A stretch of DNA of 64,000 bases, taken from assembly GCF_900110165.1 (NCBI RefSeq), contig NZ_FOCQ01000008.1, forward strand, positions 1 to 64,000. The letters run 5' to 3'. Made by a program: the position numbers and the translations under genes. Below are positions 23,985 through 32,943 of this stretch, piece by piece. This DNA comes from Lihuaxuella thermophila. GTDB taxonomy: Bacteria; Bacillota; Bacilli; Thermoactinomycetales; Thermoactinomycetaceae. The notes beneath the pieces are model-generated. The model saw nothing but the letters and a program-made list of their open reading frames with translations. It did no database searches and was not told where the DNA came from. The first letter of the stretch is position 1, and each line of letters begins with the position of its first letter.

Positions 23985-24077
23985 GGAAATCCCTCCTTGT
24001 CCCTTCTTTACTTTTTGATGTTTTGATTCTTCCTATACGCTCGCCAGCCGGGATCGGGAGGCCCGTATCAAAATAGG

Positions 24078-24112
24078 AAAAAGCCTCTGTCCCGTAATAC
24101 AGGAAGAGGCTT
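24078..24112 (-). terminator. Terminator of ppa
   Basis: On the minus strand AAGCCTCT and AGAGGCTT form the stem followed by TTT CC. Confidence 0.65.
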
Positions 24113-24121
24113 GATTTCCGC

Positions 24122-24616
24122 TCACTTGTTTTCTTGATAGCGTTTCACGCATTCTTCGTACAATTTGCCGGCAAATTCGGCGTTTTTCCAGCCTTCAATG
24201 GTGGTTTTTTTGTTCTCAAGATCTTTATACACTTGGAAGAAGTGCTCGATTTCTTTTAGCACATGCGGTGCTACATCATCCAGGCTTTTTACTTCGTTGA
24301 AGCGGGGGTCATCCACCGGGACGGCCAGCAACTTTTCGTCTTGGCCTTTGTCATCCGACATGAGCAGAACGCCAATGACGCGGCTGCTGATCACGCAACC
24401 CGGGAAGGTCGGGAAAGTGCTCAGAACCAAAATGTCCAGCGGGTCTCCGTCTTCGGCAAGGGTTCCTTCCAGGTAACCATACTCGGTCGGATAATGCATC
24501 GGGGAATAGAGAACGCGGTCCAGACGGAACACGCCTTTTTCTTTGTCAAATTCGTATTTGTTCTGACTTCCGGTCGGGATCTCAATAAAAGCATCGACAA
24601 TCAGCTCTTTGGACAT
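24122..24616 (-). CDS. ppa: Inorganic pyrophosphatase, family I
   Basis: Hydrolyses pyrophosphate to phosphate, pulling biosynthetic reactions forward. The 164-residue product has EIPTGSQNKYEFDKEKGVFRLDR, YPTEYGYLEGTLAEDGDPLDILVL (signature DxDPxD with metal-binding Asp residues) and VKSLDDVAPHVLKEIEHFF. ATG 24616 follows AAAGGAGG; the upstream extension is not needed. This is the soluble Mg-dependent family, not the Mn-dependent PpaC of B. subtilis. Confidence 0.95.
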   Translation of the reverse strand: MSKELIVDAFIEIPTGSQNKYEFDKEKGVFRLDRVLYSPMHYPTEYGYLEGTLAEDGDPLDILVLSTFPTFPGCVISSRVIGVLLMSDDKGQDEKLLAVPVDDPRFNEVKSLDDVAPHVLKEIEHFFQVYKDLENKKTTIEGWKNAEFAGKLYEECVKRYQENK

Positions 24617-24773
24617 GTCTGTTCCTCCTTTTACGCTATGTACGAAAGGGCGATGCGGCATCATGCTTCTTCGGCCGAATCATCCCAAACCCATTGTAGA
24701 CAGTTTTTTTAAAAGACGCAAATGGAAAGTGGGCTGTGTTACAATGAAAGAAAAAAATGAGGAGAACCGTGAA

Positions 24774-25118
24774 ATGGCACAGAATGAAGATCGATACCAC
24801 ATCTCTGCCGCAGAATTTGCGCTGAAATACAAGAACAGGGAATTTGACGAACAAAAAGTCACAATCATCGACGTGCGGGAACCGGAAGAATGGGCCGTCT
24901 ACCACTTGGAGAGAAGCAAGCTCATTCCCATGAATACGATTCCGGCACGCCTGGGTGAGCTGGATCCCGGCAAAAAAATTTATCTCATTTGCGCCCACGG
25001 GGTTCGAAGTCTCCATGTGGCCAATTATTTGCTTCACCATGGATTTCAGGATGTGGTCAACGTGGATGGCGGTTTGGCCGAAGTCAGCCTGTATCTGGAT
25101 GAACAAGATCTGTCGTGA
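24774..25118 (+). CDS. Rhodanese-like sulfurtransferase
   Basis: A single-domain rhodanese of 114 residues. VTIIDVREPEEWAVYHL is the CH2A-like segment and the active-site loop is CAHGVRS, with catalytic Cys and a six-residue loop ending in Arg. It could carry persulfide sulfur; substrate unknown. ATG 24774 with GAGGAG 9 nt upstream is preferred over ATG codons further 5'. Single gene, divergent from ppa. Confidence 0.88.
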   Translation: MAQNEDRYHISAAEFALKYKNREFDEQKVTIIDVREPEEWAVYHLERSKLIPMNTIPARLGELDPGKKIYLICAHGVRSLHVANYLLHHGFQDVVNVDGGLAEVSLYLDEQDLS

Positions 25119-25130
25119 TGGTCTCTGCGG

Positions 25131-25301
25131 TTATTTGTCCATGTTCCTGTCTTTTTGGTTTTGTTTCAGCAACATGCTGGCGATGATCACGGCAGATACA
25201 GGCACAAAAAAGTTAAAGAACCCTTCTTCCAAGAAAAGTTCCACAACCGTATAAAATACGGCAAATACGTACAGAAAGCCGGCAATGGCCTTTTTCCACA
25301 T
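25131..25301 (-). CDS. Small membrane protein, 56 aa
   Basis: A protein starting MWKKAIAGFLYVFAVFYTVV with two hydrophobic segments (about 5-22 and 30-46) and a charged C-terminus (KQNQKDRNMDK). AAAGGTGG precedes ATG 25301. No family recognised. It lies between the convergent rhodanese gene and the ferredoxin gene. Confidence 0.6.
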   Translation of the reverse strand: MWKKAIAGFLYVFAVFYTVVELFLEEGFFNFFVPVSAVIIASMLLKQNQKDRNMDK

Positions 25302-25396
25302 GTGAGGGAACCACCTTTTACGAATGGTATAATCAAACGAAGGTTCAAATACAGAAAAAGCCACCCAGAGCGATCTGAGCAGCTTTCCAACAATGA

Positions 25397-25681
<285 letters not shown>

Positions 25682-25732
25682 TTAGAAATGCAAGGAGTAA
25701 ACAGTGAGTGAAAGAAAGGAGGGGGCCTTCCT

Positions 25733-26311
25733 TTGACTCGAACCGATGAAGAAACCACCCCGAACCCGCAACCGATCACGGAAAAGCAAGTGATTGTCAG
25801 CTTTTATATTACCCAGTTGTCTCTCCTGGTAATCGCACTCCCCCTGTTGTGGTGGCAAGGGAAGTTAAACTGGGGATACTTTGGCGTCACTAACATACAT
25901 ATGTGGATATGGGGAGCAGTTGCAGGATTGGGAATCGTCTTCTTAGAACTGGTTTTGATTCGCATCGTGCCGGAAAAATGGCTGGATGACGGGGGCATCA
26001 ACCGTCTTTTGTTGGGGCGGCGCTCTCCGGTTCATATCTTTTTCATTGCTGCTGTGGCGGCAGTGGCGGAGGAGATGTTTTTTCGCGGAGCGGTTCAGCA
26101 TTGGCTGGGAATCGGGTGGACGACTCTCTTGTTTGTTCTTGTAGATACCCGTTATCTCCGTCAATGGGTATTGGTCCTGTTTCTGACGCTGATCAGTTTT
26201 CTGTTCGGCTGGCTTGTGGAGTGGTCGGGCACCCTGGTTCCAGCGGTAGCTGCCCACTGGACCGTTGATTTCCTGATGGGGCTGTATCTCCGGTTCGCCG
26301 ATGAAAAATGA
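25733..26311 (+). CDS. CPBP-family intramembrane metalloprotease, YpbD-like
   Basis: A membrane protein of 192 residues of the CAAX protease/Abi family. Motif 1 is EEMFFRG (about residues 115-121) with the two catalytic Glu; motif 2 His lies in AAHWTVDF. About five membrane segments. TTG 25733 follows AAGGAGG by 9 nt. The position beside fer matches B. subtilis ypbD. Substrates of this bacterial branch are mostly unknown. Confidence 0.85.
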   Translation: MTRTDEETTPNPQPITEKQVIVSFYITQLSLLVIALPLLWWQGKLNWGYFGVTNIHMWIWGAVAGLGIVFLELVLIRIVPEKWLDDGGINRLLLGRRSPVHIFFIAAVAAVAEEMFFRGAVQHWLGIGWTTLLFVLVDTRYLRQWVLVLFLTLISFLFGWLVEWSGTLVPAVAAHWTVDFLMGLYLRFADEK

Positions 26312-26338
26312 CGGAATCTTGGTGAGTGGTGTCGAGCG

Positions 26339-26761
26339 ATGAAAGGTTCACCCTTGATCGGTTTTTTCGCTTCCCTTTTTTTGGCGTTCGTGTCTGTTGT
26401 CTCCTTTCCTGAGGAAGCTTTGCTTCGGTTCAGCGGCCGGATCTGGACTTATCTCAGTGCGGATTATCTCTTATCGTTTGTTTGCCTTCTCTTGTCCGTG
26501 TCTATATCCGCCCGTTGGCTGAGAAAGCTGATATCCTCTTTTTGGGAACTATCTGCTTCATGTAAAGGAAAAAGAAGAAAATGGAAGATCGCCGGCTGGA
26601 TTGGAGCGTTTACCGCGATTCAAATTGGCTGCTTTCTCCTGTTACCTTGGCATGCAGCGGCCGTATTTGTCGTTTTTGCAGGGAGGGAACTGAGGAAGTG
26701 GAAAGCCAAACAGAAACAAGCCAACACTTTTTCTGATCGCTTGACCACGGATGAAAGATGA
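26339..26761 (+). CDS. Hypothetical membrane protein, 140 aa
   Basis: Three hydrophobic segments (SPLIGFFASLFLAFVSVVSF; YLLSFVCLLLSVSIS; IQIGCFLLLPWHAAAVFVVF) separated by basic linkers, with a basic polar tail. No motif recognised. Size and position between ypbD and mecA recall B. subtilis ypbF, which also encodes a small membrane protein, but sequence likeness cannot be claimed. ATG 26339 has only a weak ribosome binding site. Confidence 0.55.
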   Translation: MKGSPLIGFFASLFLAFVSVVSFPEEALLRFSGRIWTYLSADYLLSFVCLLLSVSISARWLRKLISSFWELSASCKGKRRKWKIAGWIGAFTAIQIGCFLLLPWHAAAVFVVFAGRELRKWKAKQKQANTFSDRLTTDER

Positions 26762-26900
26762 GCCGCTGGAGCAGGGTTTCAATGCCTAAATGTCGCTTGC
26801 CGGTTTCTTTCCGCTTACCCCCGGGATCAGGGGTTTCTTTTCATTTCCTTTGATGCAAATCCCCATTAATTCATGTATCATAAGGATAGAAAAAGAAAAA

Positions 26901-26963
26901 TGGAGACTAGACCACGTAACGCGATGATCTCGCATCACATACATTATTAATGGTAGGTCTCCA
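26901..26963 (+). promoter_or_regulatory. Structured leader upstream of mecA
   Basis: TGGAGAC (26901) pairs with GTCTCCA (26957), closing a domain that holds a second hairpin GCGA/TCGC (26931-26943 region). It ends about 18 nt before the mecA start. No terminator follows, so any control would be on translation or stability. Confidence 0.45.
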
Positions 26964-26980
26964 GCGAGGGAGGGTAAGCC

Positions 26981-27574
26981 ATGCGTGTCGAGCGTATAGG
27001 CGGGGATAAAATCCGCTTCTTCTTAACCTTGGATGATCTGTTGGATCGCGGGATTGAAAAAGAAGATATGTGGCGGGATATCCCCAAAGTGCATGAACTG
27101 TTTAATGATATGATGGAACATGCATATCAGGAACTGGGCTTTGAAGTTGCTGGACCTGTCGCGGTCGAGGTATTCGCTCTACCCGCACAAGGGATGGTAG
27201 TCGTCGTAACCCGTGGTCGGGCTCCAAAGTCAGAGCTTGAGGAGTTTGAACCTGAAGAGGATGTATACGAGTTGGAAGTCACCATGGAAGAAACGGATGA
27301 CATCATCTTCCGCTTCACCGACTTGGAGGATCTGATTCAGGCCGCGACGCGCATGAAGCCTCTTGTTAAAAAAGGCGGGCAGGTTTACGCATATAAAAAC
27401 GCCTACTTCCTGCTGTTTGGCGACGATTTGGAAACAGATCGCCTGGAAGCATTAATCGCTGTTTTGTCTGAGTATGGTGAGGCTTCCACCATGACTGCCA
27501 CGTATCTGCAAGAATACGGAAAAACCGTTTGGTCCGAAAATGCGATCAACCAAATAGTAAAATATTTTGGATGA
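26981..27574 (+). CDS. mecA: Adaptor protein MecA/YpbH family
   Basis: Adaptor that delivers substrates such as ComK to the ClpC-ClpP protease. The 197-residue product begins MRVERIGGDKIRFFLTLDDLLDRGI, typical of MecA, followed by an acidic linker (SELEEFEPEEDVYELE) and the C-terminal ClpC-binding domain (IIFRFTDLEDLIQAATRM...YFLLFGD). ATG 26981 follows GAGGGAGGG. YpbH (MecB) is the paralogue located here in B. subtilis, so either name could apply. Confidence 0.9.
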   Translation: MRVERIGGDKIRFFLTLDDLLDRGIEKEDMWRDIPKVHELFNDMMEHAYQELGFEVAGPVAVEVFALPAQGMVVVVTRGRAPKSELEEFEPEEDVYELEVTMEETDDIIFRFTDLEDLIQAATRMKPLVKKGGQVYAYKNAYFLLFGDDLETDRLEALIAVLSEYGEASTMTATYLQEYGKTVWSENAINQIVKYFG

Positions 27575-27584
27575 GATAAATAAA

Positions 27585-27609
27585 GCGCGCCTCTCAAGGC
27601 GCGTTTTTT
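27585..27609 (+). terminator. Terminator of mecA
   Basis: CGCGCC and GGCGCG form the stem, followed by six T residues. Confidence 0.85.
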
Positions 27610-27634
27610 GACGTTTCCGTTTGTATAAAAAAAA

Positions 27635-28306
27635 TTATCTCTGTATAACTAGTTGATAATATTCATGTGTCCGCAACTGATCGGTATTTCCGTTCAGCAC
27701 GCCGGGGAAAACTCTTTCCACGGAAAGATGTTGGGTTTGATGTGCCGCCAATGCTTTGGCGATTTTTTCCTTAAAAGCGGAAACATCTATTTTCATGGAT
27801 ACATATTCATCCGGTGTCGTGTGAACGGAGCGGCCCGAAAAATGAACGATTGATTCCGGGATCACAATATAGTAAAGTTTGGTAGAGAATGAGGTTTTCT
27901 TCACGGCTTCCAAGGCTGCTTGTTGAATCATTTTGTGATCCTTGTGACCTGATATACCAGACGGCGGGAAGGTGATAATGAGATCGGGCTTTTCCTGTTC
28001 CATGACGTCCCGAAGATCTTGAACCAAACCTTCGGCAGGCTGTTTATGTAGCTTTCCGTCTCCGTAGTTCCGGATGATGAGATGATCGAGTCCCAAGATG
28101 CGGGCCGCTTGTTTCAATTCCAGAACACGAACGTTTCCCAACTCTTCGGGGGCGCAGATCCCACCGGTTTTGCCCGCTTCCCCGTGGGTGGCACAGTATA
28201 AGACCTGCCGGGTTTTTCCGGTGCTGGCAAAATGGGCGATCGTTCCTCCGCAGGCAAAAGTTTCATCATCAGGATGCGCAAAGATATACAATATGTTGCT
28301 GACCAT
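27635..28306 (-). CDS. bshB2: Bacillithiol biosynthesis deacetylase, BshB2-like
   Basis: A LmbE/PIG-L zinc deacetylase of 223 residues. AHPDDE (about residues 10-15) supplies zinc ligands and catalytic Asp, and GHKDHK supplies the third ligand. The family removes acetyl from GlcNAc-malate in bacillithiol synthesis. ATG 28306 starts at the conserved N-terminus; an ATG 16 codons upstream is possible. The nearby ypdA gene, encoding bacillithiol disulfide reductase, supports the assignment. Confidence 0.88.
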   Translation of the reverse strand: MVSNILYIFAHPDDETFACGGTIAHFASTGKTRQVLYCATHGEAGKTGGICAPEELGNVRVLELKQAARILGLDHLIIRNYGDGKLHKQPAEGLVQDLRDVMEQEKPDLIITFPPSGISGHKDHKMIQQAALEAVKKTSFSTKLYYIVIPESIVHFSGRSVHTTPDEYVSMKIDVSAFKEKIAKALAAHQTQHLSVERVFPGVLNGNTDQLRTHEYYQLVIQR

Positions 28307-28490
28307 AACAGGCAGATTCCTTTCTCTGGGATAAAAGCTTTTGTGTAAAGTCATTATACAACGATTTTAAGGTTTTTAAAAAAGATTGATGTGAAGCAGT
28401 TCTCTTTTGGCAGGTTTATGTTGTATACTGTTAGGTGTTTTAGGACTCAAAAATGAAAGTTGCACGAGTAACTTTTTTGAGGTGGTCAGG

Positions 28491-29774
28491 ATGGAACAAC
28501 AATCAGTGGCAACGGGTCAGCAACCAGAAGAACAGGAAAATCTGGATGTCCTGGTTTCAACCCAAACAGTGATAAAAAGAGCATTAGATAAATTGGGCTA
28601 TCCCGAGTCTGTATACGAATTGTTAAAAGAGCCTCTACGGGTGTTGACGGTTCGTATTCCCGTTCGCATGGATGACGGATCAGTAAAAGTATTTACCGGA
28701 TACCGGGCACAGCACAATGATGCGGTAGGTCCCACCAAAGGCGGAGTGCGTTTTCACCCTGACGTTACAGAATCAGAGGTGAAAGCGTTATCAATTTGGA
28801 TGAGTCTGAAAGCGGGGATTGTAGATCTTCCGTATGGCGGAGGAAAAGGCGGCATCGTCTGCGATCCGCGCAATATGTCCTTCCGGGAATTGGAGCGTTT
28901 GTCCAGGGGCTATGTGAGGGCGATCAGCCAGATCGTCGGACCAACCAAAGATATCCCTGCTCCCGATGTCTTCACCAACTCTCAAATCATGGCGTGGATG
29001 ATGGATGAATACAGCCGGATTCGCGAATTTGATTCACCGGGATTCATCACGGGCAAACCGCTCGTCCTCGGAGGATCGCGCGGCCGGGAAACGGCGACGG
29101 CGAAAGGTGTCACCATCATGATTCGGGAGGCAGCGAAGAAAAGAGGCATGTCCCTGGAAGGAACGCGCGTCGTTATCCAGGGATTCGGCAATGCAGGCAG
29201 CTTCCTGGCCAAATTCTTGCATGATGCCGGAGCGAAGGTCATTGGTATTTCCGATGCGTATGGAGCACTGCACGATCCCGATGGCTTGGATATCGATTAT
29301 CTGCTCGACCGCCGCGACTCTTTTGGCACTGTAACCAAACTGTTTACGGACACGATTACCAACCAGGAGCTATTGGAACTGGATTGCGATATTCTGGTTC
29401 CGGCCGCGGTTGAGAATCAGATCACAGCCAAGAACGCGGATCGCATCAAAGCAGACATCGTTGTGGAAGCGGCAAACGGACCGACGACCCTGGAGGCTAC
29501 GCGCATTCTCCATGAGCGGGGCATTTTGCTCGTACCGGATGTTCTGGCCAGCGCCGGCGGAGTTACCGTTTCCTACTTTGAATGGGTACAAAACAACCAG
29601 GGTTATTACTGGTCCGAGGAAGAAGTGGAGCAGAAGCTCGAGAATATCATGGTACGCGCCTTCGAAAATGTGTACAAAACGGCGGAGTCGCGCCGTGTGG
29701 ATATGCGTCTGGCCGCTTACATGGTGGGTGTAAGAAAGATGGCTGAAGCATCTCGTTTTCGTGGTTGGGTATAG
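28491..29774 (+). CDS. gudB: NAD-specific glutamate dehydrogenase
   Basis: Catabolic GDH converting glutamate to 2-oxoglutarate and ammonia. The 427-residue product has [21 protein letters not shown], catalytic Lys in [30 protein letters not shown], and the Rossmann motif [24 protein letters not shown] 28491 follows GAGGTGG. No insertion like the decrypting 9-bp repeat of B. subtilis gudB is apparent in the active-site region I can read. Next to ypdA as in B. subtilis. Confidence 0.95.
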   Translation: MEQQSVATGQQPEEQENLDVLVSTQTVIKRALDKLGYPESVYELLKEPLRVLTVRIPVRMDDGSVKVFTGYRAQHNDAVGPTKGGVRFHPDVTESEVKALSIWMSLKAGIVDLPYGGGKGGIVCDPRNMSFRELERLSRGYVRAISQIVGPTKDIPAPDVFTNSQIMAWMMDEYSRIREFDSPGFITGKPLVLGGSRGRETATAKGVTIMIREAAKKRGMSLEGTRVVIQGFGNAGSFLAKFLHDAGAKVIGISDAYGALHDPDGLDIDYLLDRRDSFGTVTKLFTDTITNQELLELDCDILVPAAVENQITAKNADRIKADIVVEAANGPTTLEATRILHERGILLVPDVLASAGGVTVSYFEWVQNNQGYYWSEEEVEQKLENIMVRAFENVYKTAESRRVDMRLAAYMVGVRKMAEASRFRGWV

Positions 29775-29796
29775 TATAATAAGAATGATCCCTATA

Positions 29797-29829
29797 AGAA
29801 AAACACCTGATCCAGGGTGTTTTTCTTTT
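29797..29829 (+). terminator. Terminator of gudB
   Basis: AGAAAAACACC pairs with GGGTGTTTTTCT, followed by TTTTG; it ends only 20 nt before the ypdA start. Confidence 0.8.
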
Positions 29830-29848
29830 GTATCAGGAGATGAAGAAG

Positions 29849-30826
29849 ATGAAAGATGTGATCGTCATCGGGGCCGGTCCCTGCGGAATCTCGGCGGCCA
29901 TTGAACTGAAATACCAGGGATTCCGGCCGCTGATCATCGAAAAGGGATGTCTGGTCAACTCCATTTACCATTATCCTTTATCCATGCAATTTTTCAGCAC
30001 TCCTGACAAATTGGAAATCGGAGGAGTGCCGTTTATTACCATCCATGAGAAGCCGACCCGACAAGAAGCCTTAAAATATTTTCGTACTGTTGTAAAAATC
30101 CATCAATTGGATGTTCATACCTATGAACGCGTCACCCGGCTGGAGCGTTTGCCGGACGGCTTTCGTGTCGTCACCCAAAGCGCTGATGGTGAACATACTT
30201 ATTTGACCCGGTATGTCGTATTGGCCACCGGCTATTATGACAATCCGCACATGATGAATATACCGGGAGAGAATTTGCCTCATGTCCGACACTATTACCA
30301 TGACGGACATCCATATGCGGATCTGGATGTGGTAGTCATCGGAGGGCGCAATTCAGCCATCGATGCGGCACTTGATTTATATCAGGCCGGAGCCAGGGTA
30401 ACCATGGTCTATCGCAAAACATCGTTTCATTCCAGTGTGAAGGCCTGGGTAAAACCGGTGATTGAAGCTGCAATTGAAAAAGAGCGGATCGGGATGCACT
30501 GGGGCAGCCAAGTGCTGGAAATCAAGCAAAAGAGCGTGATCATTGAAAAAGAAGGAAAAGTCATGGAGATCCCGGCAGATGCTGTATTTGCGATGACCGG
30601 TTACCGTCCGAATCTCGAATTGCTTGAGCAATTGGGGGCCAAGATGGATCCCGTGACGGCCTCCCCCGTCTGTTCTCCCGCGATGGAAACCACGGTTCCC
30701 GGATTATATCTGGCCGGTGTGGTCGCCACCGGGCATGATGCCACCAAAATTTTTATCGAAAATGGCCGCTTTCACGGAGCAGTGATTGCCGAAGATCTAA
30801 AGAACAAGGAAAAGGTAAAAGTATAA
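29849..30826 (+). CDS. ypdA: Bacillithiol disulfide reductase YpdA
   Basis: A FAD/NAD(P)-binding oxidoreductase of 325 residues, thioredoxin reductase-like but without a CxxC redox pair. VIVIGAGPCGISAAIELK binds FAD; DVVVIGGRNSAIDAALDLYQAGA binds NADPH; LYLAGVVATGHDATKIFIENG is the C-terminal FAD motif. The Cys of GAGPCG is the conserved active Cys of the family. ATG 29849 follows AGGAG at 9 nt. It recycles oxidised bacillithiol. Confidence 0.92.
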   Translation: MKDVIVIGAGPCGISAAIELKYQGFRPLIIEKGCLVNSIYHYPLSMQFFSTPDKLEIGGVPFITIHEKPTRQEALKYFRTVVKIHQLDVHTYERVTRLERLPDGFRVVTQSADGEHTYLTRYVVLATGYYDNPHMMNIPGENLPHVRHYYHDGHPYADLDVVVIGGRNSAIDAALDLYQAGARVTMVYRKTSFHSSVKAWVKPVIEAAIEKERIGMHWGSQVLEIKQKSVIIEKEGKVMEIPADAVFAMTGYRPNLELLEQLGAKMDPVTASPVCSPAMETTVPGLYLAGVVATGHDATKIFIENGRFHGAVIAEDLKNKEKVKV

Positions 30827-30840
30827 AGCGAGAAGGAAGG

Positions 30841-30870
30841 AAAGCTCAGCCTGCGTGGCCGGGCTTTTTG
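30841..30870 (+). terminator. Terminator of ypdA
   Basis: AAAGC..GCC pairs with GGC..GCTTT around a short loop, followed by TTTTT. Confidence 0.75.
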
Positions 30871-30881
30871 TCGTTTCCGCT

Positions 30882-30920
30882 AAAAAAACACCGGATTCCC
30901 GTATGTTTGGAAATCCGGCC
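30882..30920 (-). terminator. Terminator of the purine permease gene
   Basis: On the minus strand CCGGATTTCC pairs with GGGAATCCGG, followed by a T7 tract. Confidence 0.8.
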
Positions 30921-30936
30921 GTTTCGATCGGTTCAT

Positions 30937-32220
30937 TCACGGATGCAGGATCAATTGGAGACAGAACATGCAGGTGATGGCATAAAAAGCGAAAGGTGCT
31001 TCTTTTGCTTTACCCGTGACCAATTTGAGAATGGCGTAAGCGATAAATCCAAACGCAATTCCGGTGGGGATGCTGTAGGTAAACGGTATGAACGTAAAGG
31101 TGATAAATGCGGGAATCCCTTCGGTCAAATCGGAGAAGGGAATCGACTGCACTTCCTGGACCATCAAACCGCCTACCACGATCAGGACAGCTGCAATCGA
31201 GCTGTCCGGGATCCATTGGATCAAGGGGATCAGCAAGGCGGACAGCAACAGGAGAAAGCCGGTGGTGATCGCCGTCAACCCGGTTTTTCCCCCTGCAGAT
31301 ATCCCTGTTGCGCTTTCCAGGGCGCATACGGTAGGGCTCGTTCCGGCAAACCCGGAGTTGATGGTTGAAAGGGCACTGGCTTGAAATGCCGGGAGGAACT
31401 TCGATTTGTCTTTCAGTAATCCTTGTAAAAGGCCGATGTTTTCGAACACGAGCACCAACACGAGCGCAAAGGTGGCCGTCCAGAACGGGAAAGTGGCGAT
31501 CTTAGCCAAAGAGAGAGAACCCGCCACTGCGAGAAATGGCTTCAGTGAAAGAAATTCAGTTCCGGAAGGGCTTACCTGTTCCATATTCAACGCCTTGGCG
31601 ACCAGAGTGGCAGCCAGAATGCCCAGGAGAAAGCTTCCTCTAATTTTTCTGGCAAACAAAAAAAGAATCAGCATCAAAGTGATGAGCGTTAACCATGCCC
31701 CGGGCTGCCGCAGGTCGCCGACAGCGACAAAAGTGCGGGGATCTGAAACGATGATCCCGCCTTTTTGCAGTCCGATAAAGGTGATCAAAAGCCCGATTCC
31801 GACCGTAATCCCTTTCTTCAGCGAATCAGGCAGGGAGGTGGTGATCAGGATGCTCAGGCGGGAAAACGCAGCGGCCGTAAAAAGGAAACCGGAAACCACC
31901 ACCACCGCCAGCGCTTCTTGCCAGGTAAAACCCATGTCGTGCACCATCGTATAAGTGAAAAAGGCGTTGATCCCCATACCCGGTACCAGAACGATGGGAG
32001 CATTCGCCCAAAATCCCATCAGCAGGCAGCCGATCCAAGAAGATACGATGGTGGCCATGACGGCCGCCTCAAAGGGGATTCCACTGTCTGAAAGGATGGC
32101 CCCGTTGACGATGATGATATAGACGACAGTCAAATAGGAGGTGATCCCAGCCAACAACTCCTGTTTTAACGTTGTTTGATGTCTGTCAGTACGAAAAGTC
32201 CGTTCAATGAGATTCACCAC
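30937..32220 (-). CDS. NCS2-family purine permease (AzgA/PbuG type)
   Basis: A proton-coupled nucleobase transporter, 427 residues with about 12-14 membrane segments. It begins ERTFRTDRHQTTLKQELLAGITSYLTVVYII, and carries VPGMGINAFFTYTMVHDMGFTWQEALA and GFAGTSPTVCALESATGISAGGKTGLTAI, hallmark segments of the guanine/hypoxanthine branch (PbuG/PbuO). GTG start with GAGGAATTAA before it. No purine riboswitch is visible in the 55-nt leader. Its exact substrate is inferred from family only. Confidence 0.92.
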   Translation of the reverse strand: MVNLIERTFRTDRHQTTLKQELLAGITSYLTVVYIIIVNGAILSDSGIPFEAAVMATIVSSWIGCLLMGFWANAPIVLVPGMGINAFFTYTMVHDMGFTWQEALAVVVVSGFLFTAAAFSRLSILITTSLPDSLKKGITVGIGLLITFIGLQKGGIIVSDPRTFVAVGDLRQPGAWLTLITLMLILFLFARKIRGSFLLGILAATLVAKALNMEQVSPSGTEFLSLKPFLAVAGSLSLAKIATFPFWTATFALVLVLVFENIGLLQGLLKDKSKFLPAFQASALSTINSGFAGTSPTVCALESATGISAGGKTGLTAITTGFLLLLSALLIPLIQWIPDSSIAAVLIVVGGLMVQEVQSIPFSDLTEGIPAFITFTFIPFTYSIPTGIAFGFIAYAILKLVTGKAKEAPFAFYAITCMFCLQLILHP

Positions 32221-32284
32221 TTAATTCCTCATTTATCAAGTAAGACCCTCTCCCACCCTCGCTTTTTAACAAAGCGCAAGCAAA

Positions 32285-32313
32285 ATTATATCCGGACAAA
32301 CGACAATGTTCAA
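32285..32313 (-). promoter_or_regulatory. Sigma-A promoter of the purine permease gene
   Basis: On the minus strand TTGAAC (32313-32308) and TATAAT (32290-32285) with a 17-base spacer. Confidence 0.85.
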
Positions 32314-32700
32314 GAATTCGGCCGGGGAAGAGAGCATCCATTTTAATCCTCACTGCTTAACCATTTTTCATTTGACCGTCTCTTTAAATTTTTGCCCCTG
32401 CCCTGGTATTCATACTCGAAAGGCAGTAGATGACCCACCTTACTTCAAGGGCCCGGTTCGGAAGCGGTCAAGTTCCTCCGAATCGATTGGATACTGAGGT
32501 TTATTCCTTGGAACTCAGCTTTCAAGCATTGCGGCCGTCCGGCTGGCATGGGTGACAACGCAGTTTGAAAGCCCGGAGGTTTGGACCTGTGTGCGAGAAA
32601 CGAACCCAAAATCGGCCGTATGGAATTGCCGGGGCAATGTCAATAATACATTCGATGATGTTTATTGGATGGCGGTGAAAACGATGAAAAATGAAGGACG
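32314..32700. other. Gene-free stretch
   Basis: No gene, repeat or clear RNA element recognised between the permease promoter and the small zinc-ribbon gene; open frames here lack ribosome binding sites and family likeness. Confidence 0.5.
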
Positions 32701-32704
32701 ATAT

Positions 32705-32845
32705 ATGGTAACCATTCGATGCAACCAATGCGGAGAGCGTTTTACTTTAAAAGGAAAAATGCGCAAAGGAAAAGTGGAAACCGGTTTTAAACGCTGCTTG
32801 TGCAATAATGAAAGCGATTTTGAAATCAGAAGCGAAAAAATCTAG
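32705..32845 (+). CDS. Small zinc-ribbon-like protein, 46 aa
   Basis: Starts MVTIRCNQCGERFTLKGKMR and has four Cys arranged CNQC ... CLC with KRCLCNNESDFEI at the end, suggesting a metal-binding knuckle. ATG 32705 follows AAGGA by 6 nt; ATG 32684 would add seven residues. A terminator follows. No family name recognised. Confidence 0.55.
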   Translation: MVTIRCNQCGERFTLKGKMRKGKVETGFKRCLCNNESDFEIRSEKI

Positions 32846-32877
32846 AGAGCCATCGGGATTCGTTGCTCTCTTTTTTG
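32845..32877 (+). terminator. Terminator of the zinc-ribbon gene
   Basis: GAGAGC pairs with GCTCTC, followed by a T6 run. Confidence 0.8.
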
Positions 32878-32878
32878 T

Positions 32879-32909
32879 TGCATAAATATGACATTCGCGA
32901 ATCACACTA
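32879..32909 (+). promoter_or_regulatory. Sigma-G-type promoter of sleB-ypeB
   Basis: TGCATA (32879) and CACACTA (32903) separated by 18 bases resemble the forespore sigma-G consensus (TGAATA, CATACTA). sleB-ypeB is a known sigma-G operon in B. subtilis. Confidence 0.6.
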
Positions 32910-32943
32910 TCAGAAGAATCACGAAGCGTGGAGGCAGTGGATC

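Noticed and set aside
32221-32284. Purine riboswitch in the permease leader
   Set aside because: The leader is only about 55 nt and lacks the conserved three-way junction sequences.
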